A program made the position numbers and the translations under genes. This document shows, piece after piece, positions 1 through 9,386 of a stretch of DNA of 40,928 nucleotides. Each line of letters opens with the position of its first letter. Position 1 is the first letter of the stretch. The notes under the pieces were generated by a model. That model was given only the letters and a program-made list of their open reading frames with translations. It did no database searches and was not told where the DNA came from. Source of the stretch: Deltaproteobacteria bacterium. Its GTDB lineage: Bacteria > Desulfobacterota > Desulfobacteria > Desulfobacterales > G020354645. The stretch lies in the NCBI GenBank assembly GCA_020354645.1, contig CP070652.1:1866115-1907042 (forward strand). Reading direction: 5' to 3'.

Positions 1-2
1 AG

Positions 3-1634
3 CTGCTCAAGCAGCTCTTCGAAGATTTTCACGAGTTTGTGGCCATTACGGTGTATGAGAACAAGACCGAACAAACAACCGTATACGATGCAAAGACATT
101 GGAGGCAGCCGAGTTGACCAAAGACCACTTGATTGGGTACCGCTCAAAGCATCCGCTTCCTTTTGATGCTATTGAGAAAGGTTCAGTATACGCCGCCAAT
201 TCCTCTATAAATCATAAACTTCCAACATTTACTTTGGCCACCTCACATCAGATCCAAAATAGCGACACCAAAACGGTGGTTGTGGCGGCCGTCATCCGTT
301 TGCAAGGCCTTCAGCGTTTGGCCACACGCTCTAAGGTTTTTACCACCTTTATTGTAAATCACAGCGGCCAGACATTAGCGCACACCGATCTGGGAGAAGT
401 AATCCGCCACAAGCCGGTGCGCTGGATTGCGAAGTTAAAAAACCTTCGGAGCAAGCAAAGCCACGGTGCCACCCTTGAATTTAATTTAGACGGCCAGGAG
501 ATGGTCGGCGGGGTGGCCCGAATAGGATTCAGTGATTTGGTCGCCGGTGTTCAAATTCCCAAAGCGGCAGCCTATCTTACGGCCCGAGAGCTGTTGAACA
601 GTTTGATGATCGTATCATTGGCACTTTTGGTCATCGCCGCCATATTAAGCCTGTTCGGTTCCCGGCTTATTACGCGTCCCCTTGAGCGTCTGGCCAAAGC
701 GACCACTGCAGTCGCTAAAGGACAGTTTGATATCCAGGTCACACTGTCTGCCCGGGATGAAATCGGTCATCTGGCCCAATCTTTCAACAAGATGACCTCA
801 GAACTTGATTTCCGTGAAAAGGCACTCAAGGATGCCCAGGCCGCGCTTGTTCAATCCGAAAAAATGGCCGCCTTCGGCCAATTGGGGGCCGGCATTGCCC
901 ATGAGGTCAAGAACCCGCTGGCCGGAATTCTGGGATTAACCCAGCTTTCATTGCGGAAGGCCGAACCAGATACCCCGATTCATGAAAATCTTTCCATTAT
1001 AGAAAAGGAGGCCAACCGTTGTGCAACGATTATTCAAAATCTTTTAAAGTTCGCGCGGCAGGAGAAGGTAGCTTTTGAATCAGTGGACATCAACCAGGTG
1101 GTTCACGATGCGATGGCGATTGTTGAGCACCAGCTTGAAATAAACAAGGTACAGCTGCACAAAAATCTCGCCGCTGATCTTCCGCCGCTAGCGGGAAACG
1201 CCAACCAGATTCAACAAGTATTGATAAATCTTATGATCAATGCACAGCAGGCCATGGAAGGCAATCCCGGGGAGGTAACCGTCACAACCGTCAGCACAAA
1301 TTCAAGCCATATTCAGGTGCAGGTCAGCGACGATGGTCCCGGTATCCCGAAAGATCTGCAGACCAAAATATTTGAACCTTTTTTTACCACCAAAGAGGTC
1401 GGTAAAGGTACCGGACTGGGTTTATCCGTTAGTTATGGCATTGTAAGGGAACACAAAGGTGATATCCAGGTCGAAAGCTCACCGGAAACAGGAACAACAT
1501 TTAAGCTCACCTTTCCGACAGCAGGCTTAAAAACAGTTTGTCCCAATTGTAAACAGACATATCCGGTTCGAGAGAATCAGGTCGGTCTTAAAAATAAGTG
1601 CAAAAAGTGTGGAAACATTTTTGTAATAAAGTAA
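3..1634 (+). CDS. Membrane sensor histidine kinase with C-terminal zinc ribbon (5' end outside window)
   Basis: The reading frame is open to the left edge, so the N-terminus is missing; a GTG at 39 is in frame, but the residues before it (LLKQLFEDFHEF) also look coding. Numbering from that GTG: residues 1-185 are an extracytoplasmic Cache-like sensor region, 187-206 a membrane helix, 208-260 a HAMP linker, 275-345 a HisKA domain with the phosphorylated His288 in IAHEVKNP, and 385-495 an HATPase domain with N-box (NLMINAQQ), DDGPGIP and GKGTGLGL. Residues 501-526 hold two CxxC pairs (501/504 and 521/524), like the MJ0042-type zinc ribbon, which is unusual at the end of a kinase. The next three genes all start with receiver domains and are its likely phosphorylation partners. 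The stimulus is unknown. Confidence 0.92.
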   Translation: MLKQLFEDFHEFVAITVYENKTEQTTVYDAKTLEAAELTKDHLIGYRSKHPLPFDAIEKGSVYAANSSINHKLPTFTLATSHQIQNSDTKTVVVAAVIRLQGLQRLATRSKVFTTFIVNHSGQTLAHTDLGEVIRHKPVRWIAKLKNLRSKQSHGATLEFNLDGQEMVGGVARIGFSDLVAGVQIPKAAAYLTARELLNSLMIVSLALLVIAAILSLFGSRLITRPLERLAKATTAVAKGQFDIQVTLSARDEIGHLAQSFNKMTSELDFREKALKDAQAALVQSEKMAAFGQLGAGIAHEVKNPLAGILGLTQLSLRKAEPDTPIHENLSIIEKEANRCATIIQNLLKFARQEKVAFESVDINQVVHDAMAIVEHQLEINKVQLHKNLAADLPPLAGNANQIQQVLINLMINAQQAMEGNPGEVTVTTVSTNSSHIQVQVSDDGPGIPKDLQTKIFEPFFTTKEVGKGTGLGLSVSYGIVREHKGDIQVESSPETGTTFKLTFPTAGLKTVCPNCKQTYPVRENQVGLKNKCKKCGNIFVIK

Positions 1635-1674
1635 GAGGCTTAAATTAAGTCTAAATGAAAGGCAGGGTTAATTC

Positions 1675-3009
1675 ATGATGAAAGTGCAAAATGAAATAGG
1701 CATTCTGGTTGTGGATGATGAGGACGCTGTCCGCACAGTATTGTCCAACGTGCTCCAAGACGATGGATTCAAGGTCAGTGAAGCCAACAGTGGTGAGGCA
1801 GCTCTCAAGCTCTTCAAACAAAGAGTTTTTGACCTTGTGATCAGCGATATTGTCATGCCGGGGATGAACGGCATCGAGCTCCTTGAAAAAATCAAACACC
1901 TGAATCCGGCAACCGAGGTAATTATCATTACCAGTCACGCCTCTCTGGATACGGCTGTTCAGGCCCTCAGATGCGGTGCATATGATTATCTTTTTAAACC
2001 CTTTGGAGACATAAATTTAATCTCAGCGGTGACAAAACGGGCCATCGAAAAAATCCGACTGACCGCTGAAAATCGCCGCTTGCTTGCCAAGTTAAAAGGT
2101 AAAAACATGGAACTTGAGCGCCGCGTGACAGAACGAACGGCCGAGTTGCAGAAAATCAATTTGCAGCTCACCCAGGAAATAAAAGAACGTATTCGTGCCC
2201 AGGATGCCGCCGAGTCCGCTAACCGGGCCAAAAGCGAATTTCTGGCCAACATGAGTCACGAGCTCAGAACCCCATTGAATCATATTATCGGTTTTACGGA
2301 AATCTTACTGGATGAGCATTTTGGAGACTTAAACGAACTACAGGAAGAATATCTGAATGATGTTCTTCAAAGCAGCAAGCATTTGCTGGCATTGATAAAT
2401 GACGTCCTGGATCTCTCAAAAATAGAGGCCGGCCGCATGGATTTGGTGCCTTCGAATATTGACCTAAAAACGCTTTTGAAGAAAAGCCTTAAAATTATCG
2501 AAGAAAAAGCCTACAAACGCAACATCCAGCTGATTATGGATGCAGATGGTGTTGCCGACAGCATAAGGGCTGACGAACGGAAGTTAAAACAAATCATTTT
2601 TAATCTTCTTTCCAATGCCGTCAAATTTACACCGGATGGCGGTGAAATCCGATTGAACGCCCGCATGCTGAGCGGTTGCTTGGTTCGGCCGGGCCGTCGC
2701 TGGAATGACCCTCAGACATTGAAAATAGTTGAAGCGCCCATGGGCAGCGATCCTGCCAAACAAGATGGAGACAGAAAGTGCGTTCAGATTTCAGTTTCCG
2801 ACAACGGCATCGGCATAAATCCCAGGGACCAGGTACGTATTTTCGATCGTTTTGAACAACTCGACGGATCAATGAATCGCAGTTACCAGGGGGCCGGATT
2901 GGGATTGACGCTGACAAAAACACTGGTTGAACTTCACGGTGGCAAGATCTGGGTAAAAAGCGAGGGTGAGGGTAGAGGATGTACATTTAGCTTCGTCATA
3001 CCAGCTTAA
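1675..3009 (+). CDS. Response regulator-histidine kinase hybrid (REC-HisKA-HATPase)
   Basis: A cytoplasmic protein of 444 aa. The receiver (about 8-125) has the acidic pair Asp14/Asp15, phospho-acceptor Asp58, Thr86 and Lys108. A coiled-coil linker (about 130-185) leads to HisKA with His195 in MSHELRTP, then an HATPase domain with N-box around 310-316, DNGIGI near 377 and a GAGLGL lid near 407. About 40 residues (330-370) are inserted between the N-box and the DNGIG motif. It lacks a membrane segment, so its input is probably phosphotransfer to Asp58 from another kinase, for instance the one 40 bp upstream. An AGGCAGGG ribosome-binding site precedes a tandem ATGATG, so the start may be 1675 or 1678. 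Its receiver closely resembles that of the next gene. Confidence 0.93.
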   Translation: MMKVQNEIGILVVDDEDAVRTVLSNVLQDDGFKVSEANSGEAALKLFKQRVFDLVISDIVMPGMNGIELLEKIKHLNPATEVIIITSHASLDTAVQALRCGAYDYLFKPFGDINLISAVTKRAIEKIRLTAENRRLLAKLKGKNMELERRVTERTAELQKINLQLTQEIKERIRAQDAAESANRAKSEFLANMSHELRTPLNHIIGFTEILLDEHFGDLNELQEEYLNDVLQSSKHLLALINDVLDLSKIEAGRMDLVPSNIDLKTLLKKSLKIIEEKAYKRNIQLIMDADGVADSIRADERKLKQIIFNLLSNAVKFTPDGGEIRLNARMLSGCLVRPGRRWNDPQTLKIVEAPMGSDPAKQDGDRKCVQISVSDNGIGINPRDQVRIFDRFEQLDGSMNRSYQGAGLGLTLTKTLVELHGGKIWVKSEGEGRGCTFSFVIPA

Positions 3010-3072
3010 TGATTGACAACACCAGAAAAAGGTCTCGGTCCCATGTCCAAAGAGATTCAATTCATAATAGAA

Positions 3073-3161
3073 GACAACCACACCGATTGTCACGAGAAAT
3101 CATATCCATATGATTTCTCGTGACAACCACACCGATTGTCACGAGAAATCATATGGATATG
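3073..3161. repeat. Nested direct and inverted repeats able to form two alternative hairpins
   Basis: A 33-bp sequence is repeated exactly at 3073-3105 and 3122-3154. Its last 19 bases occur in inverted orientation at 3108-3126. This gives two mutually exclusive perfect hairpins: 3087-3105 with 3108-3126 (19 bp, 2-nt spacer) and 3101-3126 with 3136-3161 (26 bp, 9-nt loop). No ORF is disturbed. It lies between the receiver-kinase gene and the diguanylate cyclase gene, so it could affect mRNA continuity, or it may be a scar of local duplication and inversion. The repeats are seen directly; any function is inference. Confidence 0.9.
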
Positions 3162-3250
3162 CGCTCCGAGATTCAGGAGAAGTTCAGACAGCCGGGGGGA
3201 TTTTAAAAGCAGAAGGCAGCTAGCTAAAATAAGGAGTTCGGAGTAGAACA

Positions 3251-4219
3251 ATGGCAGAGGATATGCAGATACTGGTTGTGGATGATGAAAATAGCGTTCG
3301 AACGGTTCTGACACAAGTGCTTCAAGAAGACGGATTTGCCGTCACCGAAGCGGTAAACGGCAGACAAGCTCTGGAATTCATGGAAAAACAAACTTTTTCC
3401 CTGGTCATCACCGACATTGTCATGCCCAAGATGACGGGTCTCGAAGTACTTGCAAAAATAAAACGACGTTATCCGGAGACACAGGTTATCATTATTACCA
3501 GCCATGCTTCCCTGGAAACCGCAATAGCGGCTCTAAAACACGGTGCCTATGATTATCTTTTTAAGCCTTTTAATGACCTGGACCTGATTTCAGCAGCGGC
3601 AAATCGAGCGGTCGAGAAGGTTCGTTTAATCGCAAAAAATAAAGATTTGCTGGAGAAATTGAAGAAAAAAAACAAGGAATTGGAAAAGGTAAATACAACC
3701 TTGAAAAATTTAGCATGCCGCGATGGTCTTACCGGGCTGTTCAATCATCGCTATTTTCAGGAATACCTCATCTTTGAAATATATCGTTCCAAACGAAATA
3801 AGGAAACTTTTTCCCTGGTCTTTTTGGACCTGGACTTTTTCAAACACTATAACGACACCCATGGCCAGTTAGAAGGAGACAAGCTGCTACGGTCACTGGC
3901 AGCAATCTTAAAAAAATCTATCCGGAAATCCGATGTCGTGGCCCGTTATGGAGGTGAGGAGTTTGTTCTCCTGCTTCAGTCAACACCTAAGGCAAATGCC
4001 CGGATTGTCGGCGAAAAAATACGACGGAATGTGGAATCATACCCTTTCAAGGGAAGAGAGACTCAGCCGCGTGGGAAAGTGACGATCAGTATCGGGATAT
4101 CGAACTTTCCGGAAGATGGTGCCGATCGTTCTTCCCTGATCCAATGTGCCGATGAGGCCATGTATCAGGCCAAAGACAGCGGAAGGAACAAAGTTTATTT
4201 ATGGGCAGCCGGTCAATAA
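3251..4219 (+). CDS. Response regulator diguanylate cyclase (REC-GGDEF)
   Basis: A protein of 322 aa that should make cyclic di-GMP from two GTP when its receiver is phosphorylated. The receiver (about 5-120) has Asp55 as acceptor and Lys105. A charged coiled-coil (122-152) joins it to a GGDEF domain starting at DGLTGLFNHRYF. The active-site loop is GGEEF (234-238), and the RxxD inhibitory I-site (Arg225-Asp228) sits the usual five residues before it, so both catalysis and product inhibition look intact. The ATG is preceded by AAGGAG and CGGAG. The receiver is clearly paralogous to that of the gene at 1675 (shared [36 protein letters not shown]), suggesting a duplicated input module with a different output. 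No EAL domain is present. Confidence 0.95.
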   Translation: MAEDMQILVVDDENSVRTVLTQVLQEDGFAVTEAVNGRQALEFMEKQTFSLVITDIVMPKMTGLEVLAKIKRRYPETQVIIITSHASLETAIAALKHGAYDYLFKPFNDLDLISAAANRAVEKVRLIAKNKDLLEKLKKKNKELEKVNTTLKNLACRDGLTGLFNHRYFQEYLIFEIYRSKRNKETFSLVFLDLDFFKHYNDTHGQLEGDKLLRSLAAILKKSIRKSDVVARYGGEEFVLLLQSTPKANARIVGEKIRRNVESYPFKGRETQPRGKVTISIGISNFPEDGADRSSLIQCADEAMYQAKDSGRNKVYLWAAGQ

Positions 4220-4368
4220 TCAAATTTTAAACCCAGGGCTTAATTTTCCGGATTGCTCAAAGCGATCATCCGGGATGAAAACTTTTGAAATAGAAGAAAC
4301 CATATAATTTCGAAGCCGCACGTTTTGAGGTGATAATCTGCGGTGGGGATGAATGGAGAAGGCAGAAA

Positions 4369-6276
4369 ATGAAAAATGTGTTGTTCGTAGACGACGAAAA
4401 GACCTTGCTTCACATTATGGTCAGCAGATTTTCGGACTATAAAGACCGGTTCAATGTACTTACTGCCGGTAACGGTAAAGAAGCCGTTGAAATTCTTGAA
4501 TCACATGCGGTCGATCTTGTTGTCACCGACCTCAAAATGCCGGTGATGGACGGTATCGAACTTTTGGCATATATGAGTGCCAATTTCCCGTCGATTCCGG
4601 CGATTGCTGTCAGTGCCTACTGCACCCCCAAGATACAAAAGAAACTCGAGGGAATGGGCACGGTACGCGTAATGGATAAGCCGGTAAATCTGGACCTGCT
4701 GGCTGAGGCCGTCATGGAAGGGTTGGAACGTTCGCACCAAGGCGGCTCGATCAACTGTGTTTCTCTCAGCAGTTTTCTTCAAATCATTGAGATGGAGGAA
4801 AAGACCTGCTCATTGGAAGTACATGGCGAAGGAGATTTGCGGGGCCATTTTTACCTGATCCAGGGTGAGCTGTATGATGCCTCATGCGGGGTCCTTTCAA
4901 AAGAAGAAGCTGCATACGCCATGCTGGCATGGGAAAATGTCCAATTATTTATAAAAAACCTTCCAAGGGAAAGGCCTAAGAAACGGATTGAAAAAGGACT
5001 CATGTCCGTTGTCATGGAAGCATTAAGACGAAAGGATGAAATGATCAACGAAGGGAAGGCCGGGCCCATTAAACCGGAACCCAAAACTGAAAACAAGACG
5101 GATTCCGATAAACCTGCGTCCAGCACCGAAATCCTGGAAGAAGGTCTGGTTTCAGAACTAAATAACATGCTTGAGGGAATGGAGGAAGATGCGCTTACTC
5201 CAGATGCGAAGCAATCAGCCATCGGTCAAAGCCAACCAAAGCCAAAAGCTGCTGATAAGGTCGAATTCAATCAGAAGATTTTTGGCATAATTCATTCCAA
5301 CCTTGACCCTGGCAAGCTTCTGCGGGCATTGGTTAAAGAGTTGCAGCGCATCATTGATGTTGATCTCGTCGTGCTAATCTCCAGGGTGGGTGATAAAACC
5401 GACTACCTCAGAATCGATGATTTGATTGGCGACAGCTCGAAAACGATTCGCAAAGGCGCTGTTTATCCTTGTGAGGGATCCCATATCGTTGAAGCTCTGA
5501 AACAAAAGAATCCGTTGATCTTTAATATGAACGGTTCCGTGCCCAGCGGAATTGAAAGGGAGATGCTTGAAAGTCATGGTATCCAGTCTTGCTTTTATGT
5601 CCCCATTCTCTCCGATGATATTGTGTCCGGGCTACTTGCCTTAGGGGCTAAAAAGACCGCGAATTTTTCAGCCGTCCGGGATTACATGGACTGGATTGCC
5701 AGCGGACTTTCCCTGGCGATAGAACGGAATCGGTTAACCGCCGCGATGACCAAACAAAAAGAAGCGATGGACGTGTCCCAGCAGATTGGCCTGGCCCTGG
5801 TTTCACGCAGCTACGATATTGAAAAAGTGATCAAGTTTTCGATGGACCATGTTCGGCAAATTTTAAATGTCGAAGCTGGAACTTTGTTTTTAAAAGAAAA
5901 GGAACAACTTAAGGCTGCAATAGCATTTAACTCCAAAGTAAATGTTATCAAAAAATTTCGACTTAAAATCGGTCAGGGAATTGCGGGCTGCGTAGCTGCC
6001 AAGGGTAAACCGATGATAGTGAATGATACCAAAAATTCATCTCAATTTTTTCAGGAAATCGATAAACTAACCGGTTTCAAAACCCGTTCCGTTTTATGCG
6101 TACCGCTTTTGTCCCATAATAAACTCATCGGTGTCCTTGAAGTCCTCAACAAAATAGACGGTGATTTCGACACTATTGATGAAACTGTTTTACTTTCGTT
6201 AGCAAACTCGATCGTCCTGGTGTTGATGAGTGCCCATCTTCACAAACAAAGGGCCCAAGCGGCCCATGCTTCATAA
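4369..6276 (+). CDS. Response regulator with DUF4388 and two GAF domains
   Basis: A cytoplasmic protein of 635 aa. The receiver is at 1-120 with Asp54 and Lys104. A DUF4388 (PATAN-like) region at about 126-225 follows, recognisable from SLSSFLQIIEMEEKT and the GHFYLIQGELYDA strand pattern. A low-complexity charged linker occupies about 225-298. Two GAF domains (about 303-460 and 478-628) finish the protein; the second has the typical GIAGCVAAKGKPMIVNDT and VLCVPLL pattern. No enzymatic output or DNA-binding domain is present, so it probably acts through protein contacts or ligand sensing. I chose ATG 4369, not the in-frame GTG at 4330, because GGAGAAGG precedes it and translation then begins directly with the receiver strand MKNVLFVDDE. 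It is the last gene of the signalling cluster. Confidence 0.9.
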   Translation: MKNVLFVDDEKTLLHIMVSRFSDYKDRFNVLTAGNGKEAVEILESHAVDLVVTDLKMPVMDGIELLAYMSANFPSIPAIAVSAYCTPKIQKKLEGMGTVRVMDKPVNLDLLAEAVMEGLERSHQGGSINCVSLSSFLQIIEMEEKTCSLEVHGEGDLRGHFYLIQGELYDASCGVLSKEEAAYAMLAWENVQLFIKNLPRERPKKRIEKGLMSVVMEALRRKDEMINEGKAGPIKPEPKTENKTDSDKPASSTEILEEGLVSELNNMLEGMEEDALTPDAKQSAIGQSQPKPKAADKVEFNQKIFGIIHSNLDPGKLLRALVKELQRIIDVDLVVLISRVGDKTDYLRIDDLIGDSSKTIRKGAVYPCEGSHIVEALKQKNPLIFNMNGSVPSGIEREMLESHGIQSCFYVPILSDDIVSGLLALGAKKTANFSAVRDYMDWIASGLSLAIERNRLTAAMTKQKEAMDVSQQIGLALVSRSYDIEKVIKFSMDHVRQILNVEAGTLFLKEKEQLKAAIAFNSKVNVIKKFRLKIGQGIAGCVAAKGKPMIVNDTKNSSQFFQEIDKLTGFKTRSVLCVPLLSHNKLIGVLEVLNKIDGDFDTIDETVLLSLANSIVLVLMSAHLHKQRAQAAHAS

Positions 6277-6603
6277 AAAATGAAGCGGTCAAAAAACACC
6301 CCTCGCCGGGACCGGCTCAATTGTAATATCTTTTCGGAACGCTATTTTGACAACTATTATTATAGCTTCCCTTAGTCCTTCTTTGTACTTATTGATATCT
6401 CGCCCGTTTTTCGACTCTCACGCGATCACCTGAACGAATCTTGTACCCGACTTCGCCGCATGCCATACGGCATAACCATCCGCCGTCCAACGCCTGTGGG
6501 GCTGCGGCAGTTGGATCGACGATTTGCCGCAGGAAGGCTTCACATTTCCACATTATGTATTAGAATAGAGAATACATTGATAGACATAGTGCCGGAGGCT
6601 TAG
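6277..6603. other. Intergenic region between signalling cluster and aminopeptidase
   Basis: There is no convincing gene on the + strand here. The only open frame of note is a 54-codon minus-strand ORF, listed separately. An AT-rich stretch at 6550-6590 just upstream of the aminopeptidase ribosome-binding site may contain its promoter, but no clear -35/-10 pair stands out. Confidence 0.5.
6389..6553 (-). CDS. Doubtful 54-aa minus-strand ORF
   Basis: This is a short open frame from ATG at 6553 to TAA at 6389, with three cysteines and a basic C-terminus (SGDRVRVEKRARYQ). I recognise no family and see no clear ribosome-binding site. It is recorded because it fills most of an otherwise empty 327-bp gap and has balanced codon composition, but it may be chance or the remnant of a longer gene. 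Confidence 0.2.
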   Translation of the reverse strand: MWKCEAFLRQIVDPTAAAPQALDGGWLCRMACGEVGYKIRSGDRVRVEKRARYQ

Positions 6604-9084
6604 ATGAATGAATTTGAACCGATAAACTACAAAATGCATTTGGAACCCGACTTGGTGAAATTCAAGTTTTCAGGCCGGGTTGAGATTAGGCTTGCAACCA
6701 CCAGGTTGGTTGACGGGATCGTGCTAAATGCTCTGGATCTTTCCGTCTGGAGTTGTAAAGTCAAGCTGAACAATGGATTTGTGGTTTGCCCCTTCAGAGT
6801 GGATCCGGAAAAGGAAGAGATACATTTATCTCTGCCCCGGGAAATGACGGGTGAAATCACTGTGCAGATTGACTATGAGGGTCTGATTAACAACAAAATG
6901 GCCGGTTTTTATAGAAGCGAATACCAAACAAACGGCGAAACGAAATTTATCGCAATTACCCAATTTGAGGAGAGTGATGCCCGCAGGGCTTTTCCCTGTC
7001 TGGATCATCCCGCAAAGAAGGCAACCTTTGATATTGCGATGACGATCGATGAAAATCTTGTGGCCATTTCCAACGGAAGTGTAAAAGCAGATCAATCACT
7101 GGGCGATGGAAAAAAGCGGGTAACTTTTCACCAAACACCAAAGATGTCTACCTATCTTGTCTTTTTGGGTGTCGGTGAACTCGACATTATCGAGAGCCCC
7201 ATCGATAAGCGAGTGCGGGTGGCGGCTGTTCCGGACATGGCCAAATATGGCCAATTCGGACTTGAATTCGGTGTTAAAGCCCTCAAATTCTGTGAAGAAT
7301 TTTATCAGATCCCTTATCCGCTTCCCAAGATGGATCTGATTGCGATTCCCGACTTTGCTTTTGGCGCCATGGAGAATTGGGGCGCGATCACCTTCCGGGA
7401 GAATTTGCTCCTTCATTATCCGGACATCACTTCAAGATCCGGTCTGGAGGGGATATGTGAGGTCATCGCCCACGAAATTGCCCACCAATGGTTTGGCAAT
7501 CTCGTCACCCCTTCCGACTGGCAATACCTTTGGCTCAACGAGAGTTTTGCCACTTACTTCGGATATGGTGTGGTGGATCATTACCATCCGGAATGGGGGG
7601 TGTGGGAACAGTTCTTAAACGGACAAACCGCTGGTGCCCTTGCCAGAGATGCCTTACACGAAAACTTCGCTATCGAAATTCCGGGCGGAGAGCATGTTGT
7701 TATTAACACCAGTACCGCACCGATCATTTACAGCAAAGGCGGAAGCATTTTAAGACAAGTTCAAGGCTATGTCGGAAAGGATAACTTTCGAAACGGGCTG
7801 TCACGGTATCTCAAAAGACATGCGTACGCCAATGCATCCAGTCATCATCTCTGGGAAGCCTTGGAAGAAGTATCCGATAAACCCGTAACGGAGATGATGC
7901 AAAGTTGGATTGAACAACCGGGCTTTCCAATTGTTGCGGTGGAAAGAAAAGGAAAAAAACTTTATCTCACCCAAAAAAGATTTACCTATCTGCCGAATAC
8001 ATCTGATCAGAAATGGCTGATTCCCATCCGGGTTCTCATCTTTGACAGCAAAGGCGGTTCAAAAGAGATGGCAACCCTTCTTGATGATACCCAAGTCGAC
8101 ATTAACCTGGGAGCCGATGTTGCTGCCTACAAAGTAAATTCCGGTCAGACCGGGTTTTACCGAGTGAAATACAACACCCCAAGCGATTTTGAAGAAATCG
8201 GAAAATTAGTCCAGAAAAAACAGTTGTCCGTCGAAGACCGTTGGGGTCTGCAAAATGATCTTTATGCCTTGCTGAGATGCGGCCAGGCACCTATCGATGA
8301 TTATCTGGATTTTCTATCCAATTATCAAAATGAAGATGCTTTTTTGCCCCTCAGCAGTATCGCCGATAACCTTTTCCAGGCCCATCTGATTCTTGATGAT
8401 AACCAAAAGAAAAAAATCGCTGTGATTGGAAAAGCGCTGCTTGAAACAACTCTTGAAACCATGGGTTATAACCCCACGCCTGAGGAATCCCATACCACAT
8501 CCATCCTCAGAGATCAGATTATCTTCCAGGCCGTGGCTTACGGCTCAGAGCGAACAGCTGAATTTGCGGCCGACAAATTCAACTCGCTGTTTCGGGGGGA
8601 CAACCTTCATCCCGATATCCAGAAGAGCATTTATCAGGTTGGGGCTCTGACGGCGGGAGCCAATGCCTATGAATGGTTGGTCGAACGGTTGCAATCTTCA
8701 CAAAGCGAGCACGAACGCATGAATATACTCACGGCCCTCGGGTGCTTCAACGATAAGGATTTGATCCATAGAGCGCTGCAATATGTATTAGACCAGGTGC
8801 CGCCCCGCAATAAGTTTATTCCCATCGTGGCAATGGCCGCCAACCCCTATGCCGTAGATTATCTGTGGGATTGGTATGTATCTCACTTGACCGAGCTTGA
8901 GCAATTTCATCCCATGCTTTATGAGCGGGTGATCGCCGCAATCGTTCCCATGAGCGGCATGAAACGGAAAGAGGAAGTCAGCGAATTTTTTAGCCAATAT
9001 CTGGATCAAAATCCGAAACCCAGGGATATCGTTAAATTGTCCCTGGAAAAGCTGGAAATAAATCTCCGGATGAGATCATCTTAA
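6604..9084 (+). CDS. M1 family zinc aminopeptidase
   Basis: An 826-aa enzyme that removes N-terminal residues from peptides using one zinc ion. The N-terminal beta-sandwich domain (1-195) is followed by the catalytic domain with the exopeptidase motif GAMEN (254-258) and the zinc site HEIAH (His290, Glu291, His294) plus Glu313 in LNESFATYFG. Residues about 450-540 form a beta domain, and the helical ERAP1_C-type domain fills the rest. All key residues are present and the length fits the ERAP1/tricorn-factor branch of M1 better than E. coli PepN. No signal peptide is seen, so it is probably cytoplasmic and acts in peptide turnover. GGAGG lies 6 nt before the ATG. It appears to be monocistronic or followed only by a doubtful small ORF. 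Confidence 0.96.
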   Translation: MNEFEPINYKMHLEPDLVKFKFSGRVEIRLATTRLVDGIVLNALDLSVWSCKVKLNNGFVVCPFRVDPEKEEIHLSLPREMTGEITVQIDYEGLINNKMAGFYRSEYQTNGETKFIAITQFEESDARRAFPCLDHPAKKATFDIAMTIDENLVAISNGSVKADQSLGDGKKRVTFHQTPKMSTYLVFLGVGELDIIESPIDKRVRVAAVPDMAKYGQFGLEFGVKALKFCEEFYQIPYPLPKMDLIAIPDFAFGAMENWGAITFRENLLLHYPDITSRSGLEGICEVIAHEIAHQWFGNLVTPSDWQYLWLNESFATYFGYGVVDHYHPEWGVWEQFLNGQTAGALARDALHENFAIEIPGGEHVVINTSTAPIIYSKGGSILRQVQGYVGKDNFRNGLSRYLKRHAYANASSHHLWEALEEVSDKPVTEMMQSWIEQPGFPIVAVERKGKKLYLTQKRFTYLPNTSDQKWLIPIRVLIFDSKGGSKEMATLLDDTQVDINLGADVAAYKVNSGQTGFYRVKYNTPSDFEEIGKLVQKKQLSVEDRWGLQNDLYALLRCGQAPIDDYLDFLSNYQNEDAFLPLSSIADNLFQAHLILDDNQKKKIAVIGKALLETTLETMGYNPTPEESHTTSILRDQIIFQAVAYGSERTAEFAADKFNSLFRGDNLHPDIQKSIYQVGALTAGANAYEWLVERLQSSQSEHERMNILTALGCFNDKDLIHRALQYVLDQVPPRNKFIPIVAMAANPYAVDYLWDWYVSHLTELEQFHPMLYERVIAAIVPMSGMKRKEEVSEFFSQYLDQNPKPRDIVKLSLEKLEINLRMRSS

Positions 9085-9086
9085 AG

Positions 9087-9275
9087 GTGCCGTTAAGAGA
9101 AGTGGTTGTATTACCCATGGGCTTCATGGAAGTTTCTCTGGATGTCGAGATTAATCCATTTGTTGTGAAGAGATGTTGGGCTCCGATTAACCTCTGGCAA
9201 GAAGACGCCACAAAGCGATCCAAGGCTCAACTTAAAAGGCTGCCGGAAGGACAGACCTACTCGAGTGCAAGTTAA
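9087..9275 (+). CDS. Doubtful 62-aa ORF after the aminopeptidase
   Basis: This GTG-start frame begins 2 bp after the aminopeptidase stop. No family is recognised, and there is no membrane segment, signal peptide or clear ribosome-binding site. The C-terminal third is basic. Its position would allow translational coupling, which is the only argument for it; it could be a decayed remnant. Confidence 0.25.
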   Translation: MPLREVVVLPMGFMEVSLDVEINPFVVKRCWAPINLWQEDATKRSKAQLKRLPEGQTYSSAS

Positions 9276-9386
9276 ATAGATATCAAGTCGCTCTAAGCAG
9301 GAGATTGGCAGGTTTTCAAGCCGGGTGAGCCGGTGCCTAAGGGGCAGAATTTGGGCTTTTTTAGCCGTTTGAAAATATAGGTTAAT

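Noticed and set aside
3073..3154. Possible minimal CRISPR array
   Set aside because: There are only two direct copies, the interval between them contains an inverted copy of the repeat rather than a unique spacer, and no cas genes are present.
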